From assembly GCA_963843285.1 (NCBI GenBank), contig CAWJJO010000023.1:14487-78486 (forward strand): a stretch of 64,000 nt of DNA, written 5' to 3'. This document shows positions 33,848 to 42,872 of the stretch, piece after piece (within the stretch, counting starts at the first letter, position 1; every line of letters starts with the position of its first letter). The DNA comes from CAZDDB01 sp963843285. Its GTDB lineage: Bacteria > Acidobacteriota > HRBIN11 > JAKEFK01. Below the pieces are notes generated by a model, which ran no database searches, had not been told where the DNA came from, and saw only the letters and a list, made by a program, of their open reading frames with translations. A program made the translations under genes and the position numbers.

Positions 33848-35793
33848 CGATTCTTTTGGCTTTCACGGCACTCGGCCTTACTCTGTTTAGCGGCCTGCCA
33901 GGGCTACTATTCAAGGCGGGGCAGTCTGCATCCCAAAGGATCGCTACGATCTTGCATCTTCTCGGTTGCACAGCAGGACTTGCTGTTGCTTTTTCGATGT
34001 TTGCCGGTGGAGGTTACGATGCCAGATTCTCATGGCCGCTGCCCGGTGGTGTCGTAGCGATTCATATAGATACTCTTTCCGGCTTCTTTCTTGTGCCTTT
34101 GTTCTTAGTAATGGGGTTGGGTTCCCTGTATGGCGAGGGCTACTGGCTGGAAAGCGAGAATCCAACGAATGGGCGGAAGCTGCGCTTTTTTTACGGTGCT
34201 CTAACCGCAGGTCTTGCGCTTGTCATGATCGCAGGGGATGCATGGTCCTTCGTTTTCGGCTGGGAGATCACCGGTTTGTCTGCCTTTTTTCTGGTGATCA
34301 CCGAAGAAAACGATGAGAAGGCCCTTCGCGCAGGCTGGATCTATCTGATAGCGACTCACGTGGCAACGCTTGCGCTGTTTGCGCTGTTTGGGGCTCTTCA
34401 TACGGCAACCGGAACGTGGCTCCTGGATGTTGCAGTCGGCGCGAATTCTCCAATGATTCCGCTGATTTTGATTCTCGCCCTTTTTGCATTCGGAATTAAG
34501 GCCGGGCTCATGCCGGTTCATGTCTGGCTACCCGAAGCGCACGCCGCCGCTCCCAGCCATATTTCTGCTGTGCTTTCGGGTGTTGTACTCAAGGTGGGCG
34601 TCTATGGGCTTATTAGAGTGATGACATTAGTACCTCTGGGAAGGTGGTTTGGCTTGACTCTGCTTTTCGCAGGAATTCTATCGGGAATTCTGGGCGTCGT
34701 TTTTGCGTTGGCGCAGCACGATCTGAAGCGGCTTCTTGCGTACCACAGTATTGAAAATATCGGGATCATCTTCATTGGAATTGGCGCGGGTGTCATTGGG
34801 CAAAACGAGGCCTGGGGCGCTCTCGCGATTGCAGGCGCGATGCTGCACGTGTGGAATCACGCATTCTTTAAGGCGTTACTGTTCTTCGCTGCCGGCTCAG
34901 TCGTTCATGCCACGGGAACGAGATCGATCGATCAACTCGGTGGGTTACTCCCACGGCTGCGTTGGGCGGGTTTGTCGTTCCTGGTTGGCAGCGTGGCCAT
35001 TTGTGGCCTGCCTCCATTAAACGGATTTGTGAGCGAATGGCTCATCTATACAGCCGGCTTTAAAGCTGCCATCCCGGGCAGCGCCAACGGCGCGGGCGCT
35101 GCGATCCTGGCCGTACCTGCGCTGGCTTTAATCGGGGGACTTGCCATCGCTTGTTTCGTGAAGGCATTCTCCGTCGTTTTCCTGGGTGCGCCGCGTTCCG
35201 CTCACGCAGGTTACACGGACGGGGAAAAACTGGCGATGCCAATCGCGATGATGTCCTTGTCTATAATTTGCGCCGTGATCGGAGTATGGCCCTTGACTGT
35301 CTTCCGCGCACTGTCCAAAGTAACAGCCAGGATTGTCGGCCATGACCGCGCAGCGATAGCAATCCATAGCCTGTTCTCCGATTTGCCTGTTGCGACCGTA
35401 GTGGCGTTAGTCGCAATCATAATCCTACTTGCCATCATTCTGTTTTTGGTGCGGCGATCATCGAAAGTTCTGACCTGGGACTGCGGTTACGCCGCGCCCA
35501 ACGCCCGAATGCAGTACACGTCATCGTCATTTGCCGCTCCGCTTACTGAGCTATTCCGGTGGGCGCTTCGCCCCGATGTTCATCAGGAAAATCAATTGGA
35601 CTTATTTCCCGCGAAGGGATCATTTGAGAGTCATGTGCCTGATCCCGTTCTGGATCGAGTCCTTGTGCCGAATATTCTCCGCGCGCGCCGCCTGATGGAG
35701 TTTGCGCGCTTCATTCAGGCGGGACGAATTCAGGTCTACATCCTGTACATCGTCGCGTTACTACTGATCTTATTGGCCTGGAGCTCTTCATGA
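33844..35793 (+). CDS. HyfB/NuoL-like proton-conducting antiporter subunit of an Ehr complex
   Basis: 649 residues, about 14-16 membrane helices. The proton-channel core of the antiporter family is clear: FVFGWEITGLSAFFLVITEE, GIKAGLMPVHVWLPEAHAAA (the lysine and LPEAHxxAP motif), and LAQHDLKRLLAYHSIENIGI with its conserved lysine. The C-terminal tail TWDCGYAAPNARMQYTSSSF is characteristic of HyfB/HycC. It should couple electron transfer in the complex to proton or sodium movement. TTG start overlaps the preceding stop; the stop overlaps the next ATG (ATGA). Confidence 0.9.
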   Translation: MTILLAFTALGLTLFSGLPGLLFKAGQSASQRIATILHLLGCTAGLAVAFSMFAGGGYDARFSWPLPGGVVAIHIDTLSGFFLVPLFLVMGLGSLYGEGYWLESENPTNGRKLRFFYGALTAGLALVMIAGDAWSFVFGWEITGLSAFFLVITEENDEKALRAGWIYLIATHVATLALFALFGALHTATGTWLLDVAVGANSPMIPLILILALFAFGIKAGLMPVHVWLPEAHAAAPSHISAVLSGVVLKVGVYGLIRVMTLVPLGRWFGLTLLFAGILSGILGVVFALAQHDLKRLLAYHSIENIGIIFIGIGAGVIGQNEAWGALAIAGAMLHVWNHAFFKALLFFAAGSVVHATGTRSIDQLGGLLPRLRWAGLSFLVGSVAICGLPPLNGFVSEWLIYTAGFKAAIPGSANGAGAAILAVPALALIGGLAIACFVKAFSVVFLGAPRSAHAGYTDGEKLAMPIAMMSLSIICAVIGVWPLTVFRALSKVTARIVGHDRAAIAIHSLFSDLPVATVVALVAIIILLAIILFLVRRSSKVLTWDCGYAAPNARMQYTSSSFAAPLTELFRWALRPDVHQENQLDLFPAKGSFESHVPDPVLDRVLVPNILRARRLMEFARFIQAGRIQVYILYIVALLLILLAWSSS

Positions 35794-36698
35794 TGATGTC
35801 GATCCTGAATGCGATCCTGGTAATGTTGATCGCGCCGCTCGTCATTGGGGTGATCAATCGGACAAAGTCGCTTATGGCGGGACGTAAAGGGCCACCGATT
35901 CTACAAGTCTACTATGATGTGGTCAAACTCATCCGCAAGCGGACAGTCTTAAGCGGAACGACAACCTGGATTTTTTTGGCAGGTCCGGCGATTGCGGTGG
36001 CGACTGCAGTTGTTGCAACACTGTTCCTGCCCATTGGAAATCAGCCGCCTGTAATTTCGTTTACCGGTGACATTCTCGTTTTTATTTACCTGTTCGCTCT
36101 CGCGCGCTTCTTCGTAGCATCCGCGGCAATGGATACGGGATCTGCGTTCGAAGGGATGGGCGCCTCGCGCGAAGTAACGTTTTCGGCCCTTGCAGAGCCC
36201 GCTATCCTGTTCGGCCTACTGGCGCTTGCGCGAGTCTCAGGATCATTGATCTTGAGTGACATGCTGGCTGTTGCGAAATCCGGTGCGTGGGAAAAGGCCA
36301 GCGCATCCGTTGTGCTGATCGTCATCAGTTGGTTCATCGTTCTCCTGGCCGAAAATTCGCGCGTACCTTTCGATGATCCAAACACGCATTTGGAGCTCAC
36401 CATGATTCATGAAGTCATGGTATTGGACCATGGTGGTCCGGCATTCGGGTTTATCCAGTACGGCGAAGCGTTGAAGTTCACGTTATTTTGCATTCTGGTT
36501 GCCACGCTGGTTGTTCCGAAGAGTTCCGGAATTCCTTTTCTCGACATTGGGATAACGGCTCTGACTGTGGTTGTGACAGGGGTTGTGGTTGGACTCGTCG
36601 AATCCAGCATGGCACGACTACGCCTGGTGCGCGTTCCGCAACTTCTGATTACAGCTACTTTGCTCGCGGCCTTCGCTGTTGTTCTGGTGCTGAGGTAG
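35790..36698 (+). CDS. HyfC/NuoH-like membrane subunit
   Basis: 302 residues with about eight membrane helices. RKGPPILQVYYDVVKLIRK (the NuoH GRxGPxxxQ..aD..K motif), FYVASAAMD-like FFVASAAMDTGSAFEGMGAS and LAENSRVPFDDPNTHLELTM are hallmark NuoH/HyfC segments lining the quinone-like cavity. In NuoH these residues link the hydrophilic arm to the proton pumps. Overlaps the HyfB-like stop, and is followed after 4 bases by the HyfE-like gene. Confidence 0.9.
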   Translation: MMMSILNAILVMLIAPLVIGVINRTKSLMAGRKGPPILQVYYDVVKLIRKRTVLSGTTTWIFLAGPAIAVATAVVATLFLPIGNQPPVISFTGDILVFIYLFALARFFVASAAMDTGSAFEGMGASREVTFSALAEPAILFGLLALARVSGSLILSDMLAVAKSGAWEKASASVVLIVISWFIVLLAENSRVPFDDPNTHLELTMIHEVMVLDHGGPAFGFIQYGEALKFTLFCILVATLVVPKSSGIPFLDIGITALTVVVTGVVVGLVESSMARLRLVRVPQLLITATLLAAFAVVLVLR

Positions 36699-36702
36699 AT
36701 CG

Positions 36703-37344
36703 ATGATACAGAGCGTTCCTACAATTCTCATCTTATGCGTTATCATGAATTTTCTGGCGCTCGGATCGTCAAATCTGAAGGCCCTGATCCGGGCTGTTGC
36801 GATTCAAGGTTTCCTGTTGAGTGTCTTTCCTTTGGCCTTCGCGCACACTCCCACGGTTCGTCTTGTATTACTGGTCGCAGTCAGCGCGAGTGTAAAGGGA
36901 TTCCTGATCCCGTCTCTGCTTTTTCGCGCTATGCGCGAGGTACACATCCGGCATGAATCTGAGCCCTATCTCGGTCAAGTTCCCGCGGTTCTCCTTTGCG
37001 CAGTCGGTACGGGCCTGGCCTTGCTATTCTCAGGTCAGTTACCGCTGGCGGATATGCATCGCGGCTTGCTGATTGTACCAACAGCGCTTTCCACACTGCT
37101 CACGGGCTTCATTCTGCTGACAACGCGCCGAAAAGCGATTTCCCAGGTTACCGGGTATCTCGCTCTTGAAAACGGCATCTTTGTTTTCGCACAACTCTTG
37201 CATGAAGCAATGCCGTTCCTGGTTGAAGTCGGTGTATTGCTCGATCTGGTTGTCGGTATTTTTGTAATGGGCATTGTGATGAATCACATCCAACGCGAAT
37301 TCTCATCACTGGACACAGAGCGGCTTTCGGAATTGAGGGACTGA
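36703..37344 (+). CDS. HyfE-like membrane subunit
   Basis: 213 residues and about six membrane helices. Order in the operon and motifs such as AVSASVKGFLIPSLLFRAMR, GYLALENGIFVFAQLLHEAM and LDLVVGIFVMGIVMNHIQRE match HyfE/MbhG-type subunits, which are NuoK-like. It carries the buried glutamate in LALENG. It should contribute an ion half-channel between HyfC and HyfF. It starts 4 bases after the HyfC stop. Confidence 0.85.
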   Translation: MIQSVPTILILCVIMNFLALGSSNLKALIRAVAIQGFLLSVFPLAFAHTPTVRLVLLVAVSASVKGFLIPSLLFRAMREVHIRHESEPYLGQVPAVLLCAVGTGLALLFSGQLPLADMHRGLLIVPTALSTLLTGFILLTTRRKAISQVTGYLALENGIFVFAQLLHEAMPFLVEVGVLLDLVVGIFVMGIVMNHIQREFSSLDTERLSELRD

Positions 37345-37345
37345 A

Positions 37346-38770
37346 ATGATCCTGTTAATCATTGTTCCGCTGGTTTCAGCGCTCATCGCGCTGGTGCTTC
37401 CTTCGGACAAACTCCGGCCTCCGTTGATTCTTCTTACGGCGGGAATTCACCTTCTTCTGACCATTCGGCTTCACGTTGGAGACACGTCCGAAGGCGGATG
37501 GCTTGCGGTGGATGCACTGGGCTACCTTGTTCTTGGTGTGCTGTCGATACTTTTTGCCCTCTGTTCTGTGTATACCATCGGATATCTTCGTGTGAGATCG
37601 GATCGGCCAAATCGCATTTTTGCGGTCTGTCTTCTCACTTTTCTTTCCATGACAACCGGTGTGACATTGGCTCAGCACCTCGCTTTGTTATGGGTTGCAA
37701 TGGAAGGAGCAACGCTTTCCACAGCAATGTTGATTTATTTTAACCGCAATGCCAGATCACTCGAGGCAGCGTGGAAGTATCTCATGGTCGGCTCGGTCGG
37801 TATTGCACTTGCGCTTCTTGGCTCGCTCTTTGTCGGTTATGCGGCTTTTCTAGGCGCAGGGGATCAGGCGTCGCTACTGTTTCGAGACCTGTTCGTGCAT
37901 GCCGGTCAACTTTCACGGCCCTGGATCAGGGCCGCCTTCGTGCTGTTGCTTGTTGGCTACGGAACGAAGATGGGACTTGCTCCGCTTCACACATGGAAAC
38001 CGGACGCATATGGTGAAGCACCGGGCGTAATCGGAGCGCTTCTTGCGGGGGGAATGACAAACTGTGGGTTTCTCGCCTTAATGCGGATCTTTCGCATTAC
38101 TGTGGCCGCAGGAGAAGGGGCGTTTGCGCGGGAACTCCTGATCGGCATCGGTCTATTGTCGATGGCAGTTGCGGCTGTGTTCCTGGCAGGCCAACGCGAC
38201 TTCAAACGAATGCTCGCGTACTCCAGTGTGGAACACATGGGTATTCTTGTTCTTGGAATCGGAATCGGGGGGCTCGCGACACTGGGCACGATGCTGCATG
38301 TGATCAACAACGCTTTCACAAAAATTGTGCTTTTTCTTTCCGCGGGCAATATTCACCGGGCCTATGGCAGCAAGCGGATCGAGAAAGTCAGCGGGGCGAT
38401 CCGCCGTCTTCCGATTTCCGGTGCGCTGTTCCTCATTGGATTCCTTGCGATTACCGGTTCTCCACCATTTGGCCCTTTTATCAGCGAGTTCACAATATTG
38501 AACGGGGCGATGCAAACAGGTCATTTCATTCCTGCAGCGCTCTTCCTGGTTTTTCTGGTCGTGATTTTCATCGGGATGGGCGCCACCGTTCTTGCAGTCG
38601 TGCAGGGCGTCCCATCAGAGGCTGCGGACACAGGATTTCAAGATAGCTTCTCGAAGACGGCGCCGATGATTGTTTCGCTTGCGCTTGTTCTGATGATGGG
38701 CATCTGGATTCCGCGATCCCTCTATTCCTTCATTGAAAAAGCGGCCGGCACCTTGATGGAGATCCAATGA
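37346..38770 (+). CDS. HyfF/NuoN-like antiporter subunit
   Basis: 474 residues with about 14 membrane helices. The antiporter signature is LLLVGYGTKMGLAPLHTWKP followed by DAYGEAPGVIGALLAGGMTN, with the second conserved lysine region FLAGQRDFKRMLAYSSVEHM. It is a second proton/sodium-translocating subunit next to HyfB, so the complex has at least two pump modules, as in Hyf. It begins one base after the HyfE stop and overlaps the large-subunit gene by ATGA. Confidence 0.9.
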   Translation: MILLIIVPLVSALIALVLPSDKLRPPLILLTAGIHLLLTIRLHVGDTSEGGWLAVDALGYLVLGVLSILFALCSVYTIGYLRVRSDRPNRIFAVCLLTFLSMTTGVTLAQHLALLWVAMEGATLSTAMLIYFNRNARSLEAAWKYLMVGSVGIALALLGSLFVGYAAFLGAGDQASLLFRDLFVHAGQLSRPWIRAAFVLLLVGYGTKMGLAPLHTWKPDAYGEAPGVIGALLAGGMTNCGFLALMRIFRITVAAGEGAFARELLIGIGLLSMAVAAVFLAGQRDFKRMLAYSSVEHMGILVLGIGIGGLATLGTMLHVINNAFTKIVLFLSAGNIHRAYGSKRIEKVSGAIRRLPISGALFLIGFLAITGSPPFGPFISEFTILNGAMQTGHFIPAALFLVFLVVIFIGMGATVLAVVQGVPSEAADTGFQDSFSKTAPMIVSLALVLMMGIWIPRSLYSFIEKAAGTLMEIQ

Positions 38771-40284
38771 CAACCGGTGAAATCCGAAACGGGCGTGCGC
38801 TTCAGGTTCGCGATGTGCCGTTACTGGATCCGCAATCGTTTCGCCAGGGAATGATTGATCGTGCCGCAAGAGGAGCGCGAATTGCTTCGATGTTCGCCTT
38901 GAATCAGCAGGGCACTGGGCTGCAAATCTTTGCGGTGATGGCAAACGATGTAAGCGGCAAGTTGTATCTGACGCGAACTGTATTACAAGAAGACTCCTTT
39001 GATTCGATAGTTCGCGAGGTTCCACAGGCCCATCTTTTTGAGCGTGAAATTGCTGAGCAGTTCGGAATACGTCCGGAGGGACATCCGTGGCTGAAACCGG
39101 TGCGTTTTCATTCTTCGTATCGCGCCGGGCATGATGCCTGGAACCGTCATGCCGGGAGTTCTGTTCTACCAGGCGTCTCCGATTTTTTTCAGGTCTCCGG
39201 TGAAGAAGTCCATGAAGTCGCGGTCGGTCCCGTTCATGCGGGAGTCATTGAGCCGGGACACTTCCGGTTTCAGTGTCATGGAGAGGTCGTGTTTCATCTC
39301 GAAATCGCATTGGGATATCAGCACCGCGGTATCGAACGCGTCCTGTTCGGCGGTCCTCATCGGCGAACGATACACCAGATGGAGGCGATCGCAGGTGATA
39401 CTACGATCGGGCACATTCTTGCATACTGCCAGACAATCGAAAGTCTCTCCGGAACGGCAGTTAGCGCGCGTGCGCAAGCGATTCGTGGAATCGCGCTGGA
39501 ATTGGAGCGTTTGGCAAACCATGTTGGCGATCTTGGTGCTCTTGCGGGCGATGTTGCCTACCTCCCCGCTGCGTCGTTCTGCGGCCGTCTTCGCGGCGAC
39601 TTCCTGAATATGACAGCCTCAATTTGCGGATCGAGGTTTGGTCGAGGGCTGGCACGGCCTGGCGGTGTCGCTTTTGACCTGGCTCCGGATCAGATCCCTG
39701 CGATGCGTCAACAGCTGATCACTGCACTGAACGAGGTCAAGGAGTCTGTGGAGTTGCTTTGGGATACTCCCAGCGTGCTTGAAAGATTCGAAAACACGGG
39801 TCGAGTTTCCAGTGAAGATGCTGAAAAAATCGGGCTGGTGGGCCCGGCAGCCCGCGCGTGCGGGCTTGCTCGGGACGTGCGCCACGACTACCCGACGGGC
39901 ATCTTCCGGTTTGTACATGTTCCTGTGATGACTTCTCATTACGGAGACGTGAATTCGCGCGCGTTTGTACGATGGCTTGAAATTCAACAATCGGTTCAAT
40001 TTATTCTGCAACAACTCGAGACTCTTCCAGGAACCGCGATCCGGAACAATCCAGGGGCTGTTATGCCGGAATCGATCGCTGTTTCGCTGATCGAAGGATG
40101 GCGCGGAGAAATCTGCCATGTTGCGATCACGGACGCCGCCGGCCGGTTCAGCAGGTATAAAATCACGGATCCGTCGTTCCACAACTGGTTCGGGCTCGCT
40201 CTCGCTTTACGCAACGGACAGATCTCGGATTTTCCGTTGTGCAACAAGAGTTTCAATCTCTCTTACTGTGGTCACGATCTATAG
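38767..40284 (+). CDS. Hydrogenase-like large subunit without a complete Ni-Fe site (Ehr), fused to a NuoC-like domain
   Basis: 505 residues. The first 110 are NuoC-like (HLFEREIAEQFGIRPEGHPW). Then comes the NuoD/HyfG-like core: HEVAVGPVHAGVIEPGHFRF and HLEIALGYQHRGIERVLF. Where hydrogenases have ERICGxC, this protein has EAIAGDT (residues 206-212), so both N-terminal cysteines are replaced by Ala209 and Thr212. The C-terminus reads FNLSYCGHDL instead of DPCxxC, so the first Cys is Ser and only one remains. Without Ni ligands it cannot be a normal hydrogenase. It should face the small subunit and pass conformational energy to the membrane pumps, as NuoD does. Confidence 0.9.
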   Translation: MTTGEIRNGRALQVRDVPLLDPQSFRQGMIDRAARGARIASMFALNQQGTGLQIFAVMANDVSGKLYLTRTVLQEDSFDSIVREVPQAHLFEREIAEQFGIRPEGHPWLKPVRFHSSYRAGHDAWNRHAGSSVLPGVSDFFQVSGEEVHEVAVGPVHAGVIEPGHFRFQCHGEVVFHLEIALGYQHRGIERVLFGGPHRRTIHQMEAIAGDTTIGHILAYCQTIESLSGTAVSARAQAIRGIALELERLANHVGDLGALAGDVAYLPAASFCGRLRGDFLNMTASICGSRFGRGLARPGGVAFDLAPDQIPAMRQQLITALNEVKESVELLWDTPSVLERFENTGRVSSEDAEKIGLVGPAARACGLARDVRHDYPTGIFRFVHVPVMTSHYGDVNSRAFVRWLEIQQSVQFILQQLETLPGTAIRNNPGAVMPESIAVSLIEGWRGEICHVAITDAAGRFSRYKITDPSFHNWFGLALALRNGQISDFPLCNKSFNLSYCGHDL

Positions 40285-40290
40285 GAGCCC

Positions 40291-41115
40291 ATGATGTTCA
40301 AATCTCTGATCGCCAGAATGCATCAAGGACATCGAACGATGTCCTATCCGAAAGGACAACCCCCGGAACTTTCCTCGCATTTCCGCGGTCTTCCGGTGAT
40401 TGACGAATCCAAGTGCAAAGTCGGTTGCAGTGATTGTGCCGATGCGTGTCCAACGAATGCGATCTCTATCCCTGGTTTGGAGGGCGGCGGCCCAATGAAT
40501 GCGGGAAACAAAGTCCGCCTGGATTTAGGGCGCTGTATTTTTTGCACCGAATGCGTTTCCGCCTGTCCGGAAGGCGCGATCTCCTACACACAGGACTACC
40601 GGCTTGCCGCGCGAACGCGTGAGGATCTCATTCTGAACGGCAAAGGGCTCGAACTTGCCGCGGCTCTCGAAGGGCGAATGCGCAAGTTTTTTGGACGATC
40701 CCTCAAGCTTCGGGTCGTCAGTGCCGGTGACTGCAATGCTTGCAGCGCGGATGTGAATGTACTCGGAACCATTGGCTGGGACATCGGACGATTCGGAATT
40801 CAGTACGTTGCGTCACCGCGACATGCAGATGGCTTGCTGATCACCGGACCTGTCACGACTAACATGCGTCTTGCGCTCGTAAAAACATACGAGGCGGTCC
40901 CGGAACCGAAAATCGTGATCGCTGTCGGCGCCTGTGCGATCAGCGGCGGGATGTTCGCCGGACACGCGGAGCAATGTGATGGAGCCGATGCCGTCGTACC
41001 GGTCGATCTGTACATTCCCGGATGTCCCCCCCATCCGTTGACAATTCTGGATGGTCTTCTCCGCCTCATCGGCCGCATCGAAACTGGAGACCGGCGTCGC
41101 AGCAAAGACTTGTGA
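40291..41115 (+). CDS. Fused ferredoxin (HyfH-like) and NuoB/HyfI-like small subunit
   Basis: 274 residues. The N-terminal half is a two-[4Fe-4S] ferredoxin: CKVGCSDCADACPTNAI and CIFCTECVSACPEGAI. The second half is NuoB/HyfI-like: GDCNACSADVNVLGTIGWDI, PKIVIAVGACAISGGMF and VDLYIPGCPPHPLTILDGLL, giving all four cysteines for the proximal cluster. In most Hyf operons these are separate genes (hyfH and hyfI); here they are one protein. The electron route is therefore complete even though the Ni-Fe site is not. Last gene of the cluster; no maturation genes follow. Confidence 0.9.
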   Translation: MMFKSLIARMHQGHRTMSYPKGQPPELSSHFRGLPVIDESKCKVGCSDCADACPTNAISIPGLEGGGPMNAGNKVRLDLGRCIFCTECVSACPEGAISYTQDYRLAARTREDLILNGKGLELAAALEGRMRKFFGRSLKLRVVSAGDCNACSADVNVLGTIGWDIGRFGIQYVASPRHADGLLITGPVTTNMRLALVKTYEAVPEPKIVIAVGACAISGGMFAGHAEQCDGADAVVPVDLYIPGCPPHPLTILDGLLRLIGRIETGDRRRSKDL

Positions 41116-41283
41116 TTTCTCAAAACGGCGAGGGGGGCGCAGGACAAGAATGAAAACGAAAACCATCGATCGGCTGGCCAGAAGCGGGCAACCGTAGCGA
41201 TTGCCACAAATACGGAAAGCGCTTTCGCACTTCTTCCCAGAAGCCCGCGGACACGCGCGCCCAAAGTTCCAGGACTCGAGGCA

Positions 41284-42153
41284 TCATTGTTTTGTGGGAA
41301 TAAAGATGGCAACGGGGATCTCGATTTTATTTGACGCCGCGAAACTTGCCTGATTCAATGCAAGCCCTACATGGCCCCGGGAATCGACGTAAAGTAGCGG
41401 CTCTTTGAGCGGCACATCGCTAAAAGTTTTGACGAACGGAACGGGAAATTCACGCTCACCGATTCGCACCGGAATTTTTTCCCCAAGCTGATAACCGAGT
41501 TTGCGGAAGACGTCCGCATCGATATTGGTGATGACGTTTCCGTACGGACCATCCAGCGCGATGATCTCTCCATGGATTCCATTCTCATCCAGGAACGGGG
41601 CTGCAACTTTGAGCCGTACCAGATCCTTGATTTCAGGACCTACATCCGTCCAGTTCTTTCCTCGCGCTATGTGCGCGCCCACTGGAGAGAAAATATCCCT
41701 GCCGTGAAAGGTCGAGGAAAGCGCGCTTCCGATCATCCAGGAAGTATTCGTAATCTCGCGCGCCGTTTCCACGCCGTCACGATCCGCCACAAGAGTGATC
41801 AATCCGTTGTCCGGCAAGACAAAATACTGTCCCTTCTTTGTTTTTATAACGACCGGTTTTCGGACACTCCCCACACCCGGATCTACTACCACAACAAACA
41901 CGCTTCCTGCCGGATAATAAGGTGAGGCGCCGGCTAAAAACCGCGCCCCATCTAGAATCGAGAAGGGTGTAACCTCGTGCGTGATGTCTACGATTCGCAA
42001 ATCGGGAGCAATTCCAAGCATCACGCCTTTGCAAATGGATACGGAATCGTCCGTCGTCCCGAAATCGGTCATGAACAACAAGGGAGCATCCGCCTGCGCT
42101 TGCGCGAAAGATGAAAACAACACGAGCAAGACAAGAAAGGATTTTGAAACCAC
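41284..42153 (-). CDS. S-adenosyl-L-methionine hydrolase (adenosine-forming), DUF62 family, exported
   Basis: About 289 residues. LLFMTDFGTTDDSVSICKGV is the conserved N-terminus, followed by IVDITHEVTPFSILDGARF, VFVVVVDPGVGSVRKPVV and YFVLPDNGLIT. These are the motifs of the DUF62 fold, which includes SAM hydrolases and fluorinases. The sequence before the core (SKSFLVLLVLFSSFAQAQAD) is a signal peptide, which is less usual. The start is uncertain: a GTG at 42153, which lies inside the dispersed repeat CACCGATGAACACCGATGAA. Longer frames read only repeat sequence. Confidence 0.8.
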   Translation of the reverse strand: MVSKSFLVLLVLFSSFAQAQADAPLLFMTDFGTTDDSVSICKGVMLGIAPDLRIVDITHEVTPFSILDGARFLAGASPYYPAGSVFVVVVDPGVGSVRKPVVIKTKKGQYFVLPDNGLITLVADRDGVETAREITNTSWMIGSALSSTFHGRDIFSPVGAHIARGKNWTDVGPEIKDLVRLKVAAPFLDENGIHGEIIALDGPYGNVITNIDADVFRKLGYQLGEKIPVRIGEREFPVPFVKTFSDVPLKEPLLYVDSRGHVGLALNQASFAASNKIEIPVAIFIPTKQ

Positions 42154-42255
42154 CGATGAACACCGATGAACACCGATAAGGACGTTTTTTAGCACGGAAC
42201 ACACGGAAGGCACGGAACCGCCAAGCGCACCAAGGTCAGCCGCCGGACCTTCGGG
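42145..42255. repeat. Dispersed tandem-like repeats upstream of the SAM hydrolase
   Basis: CACCGATGAACACCGATGAA at 42150-42177 is a variant of the ACAGATGAAC family seen at 9146-9220. GCACGGAACACACGGAAGGC at 42195-42215 is a variant of the palindrome at 46361-46430. Variants of the first family recur at about 42418-42452 (CATCTGTGTTCATTTGTG). Confidence 0.7.
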
Positions 42256-42351
42256 CTCTCTGAAAAAAATGTTGGAAAACAAAGAAGAGTATTCGTTACT
42301 CTCAATACTCCTTCGAATGTTTCTTTGTTTTCCAACACTTTTTTCAGAGAG
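42256..42351. repeat. Long inverted repeat with nested hairpin
   Basis: The left arm (42256-42286, starting CTCTCTGAAAAAAATGTTGG) and right arm (42320-42351) are complementary over about 31 bases with one mismatch. The loop holds a second hairpin (GAGTATT ... AATACTC). It is flanked by GCCGCCGG and GGCGGCCGG. It lies between divergent-facing repeats upstream of two minus-strand genes; it could be a terminator after the MerR gene or a MITE. Confidence 0.75.
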
Positions 42352-42464
42352 GGCGCCTGCGGCGGCCGGGGCCTGCCATGTTGTTGCGGCCCACAATGCA
42401 CGCTGGAAGCCTGCGCTCCATCTGTGTTCATTTGTGTTCATCTGTGGTTCCCCCATTTCTCCAC

Positions 42465-42872
42465 TCATTTGAACCAGCGGAAGCCGCCTTTGCGGTTGCG
42501 CAGATCGTCTTCGATTGCAGACAACCGTTTTGCCAGTTCTTCCATGCTTTGTTTCAGCATTACGTTTTGTTGCGTCAGTTCTTCGGCTACCTTCAGAAGG
42601 AGATCCATTTCTTCACGGATTTTTTGCGGATCCTCATCTGCGGAAAGGCTTCGTTTCACTTCCCGGATCGAGAGCTCCTTTTCGTGAATCAAATGCTTCA
42701 AATGCAGAAAGCGTTTGACGTTTTCGGCTGAATAGCGGCGATGGCCGCCGGATGTTTTATGGACGCGCAGATAGAAAGGAAATTCCGCTTCGTAAAACCG
42801 CAAGGTGGAAACCGGAAGATTTGTGACTTCCTGAAGTTGAGAGATTGTCAGGTATTCTTCTTTTTCTTCCAT
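42465..42872 (-). CDS. MerR-family transcriptional regulator
   Basis: About 135 residues. The N-terminal winged helix reads YLTISQLQEVTNLPVSTLRF, then YEAEFPFYLRVHKTSGGHRR, the typical MerR R-Y-Y-(x)-GG-R pattern. A long coiled coil follows (IREEMDLLLKVAEELTQQNV). No effector domain or metal cysteines are seen. The ATG at 42872 overlaps the lepB stop by one base (TAATG), so the gene is expressed from the lepA-lepB operon. Its target is unknown. Confidence 0.85.
   Translation of the reverse strand: MEEKEEYLTISQLQEVTNLPVSTLRFYEAEFPFYLRVHKTSGGHRRYSAENVKRFLHLKHLIHEKELSIREVKRSLSADEDPQKIREEMDLLLKVAEELTQQNVMLKQSMEELAKRLSAIEDDLRNRKGGFRWFK

Noticed and set aside
38767..40284. Functional [NiFe] hydrogenase large subunit
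   Set aside because: Three of the four nickel-binding cysteines are absent (EAIAGDT and SYC instead of ERICGxC and DPCxxC), and there are no maturation genes.
40800..41312. 170-codon minus-strand frame across the end of the Ehr operon
   Set aside because: It is antisense to the ferredoxin/small-subunit gene over most of its length and has no motif of its own.
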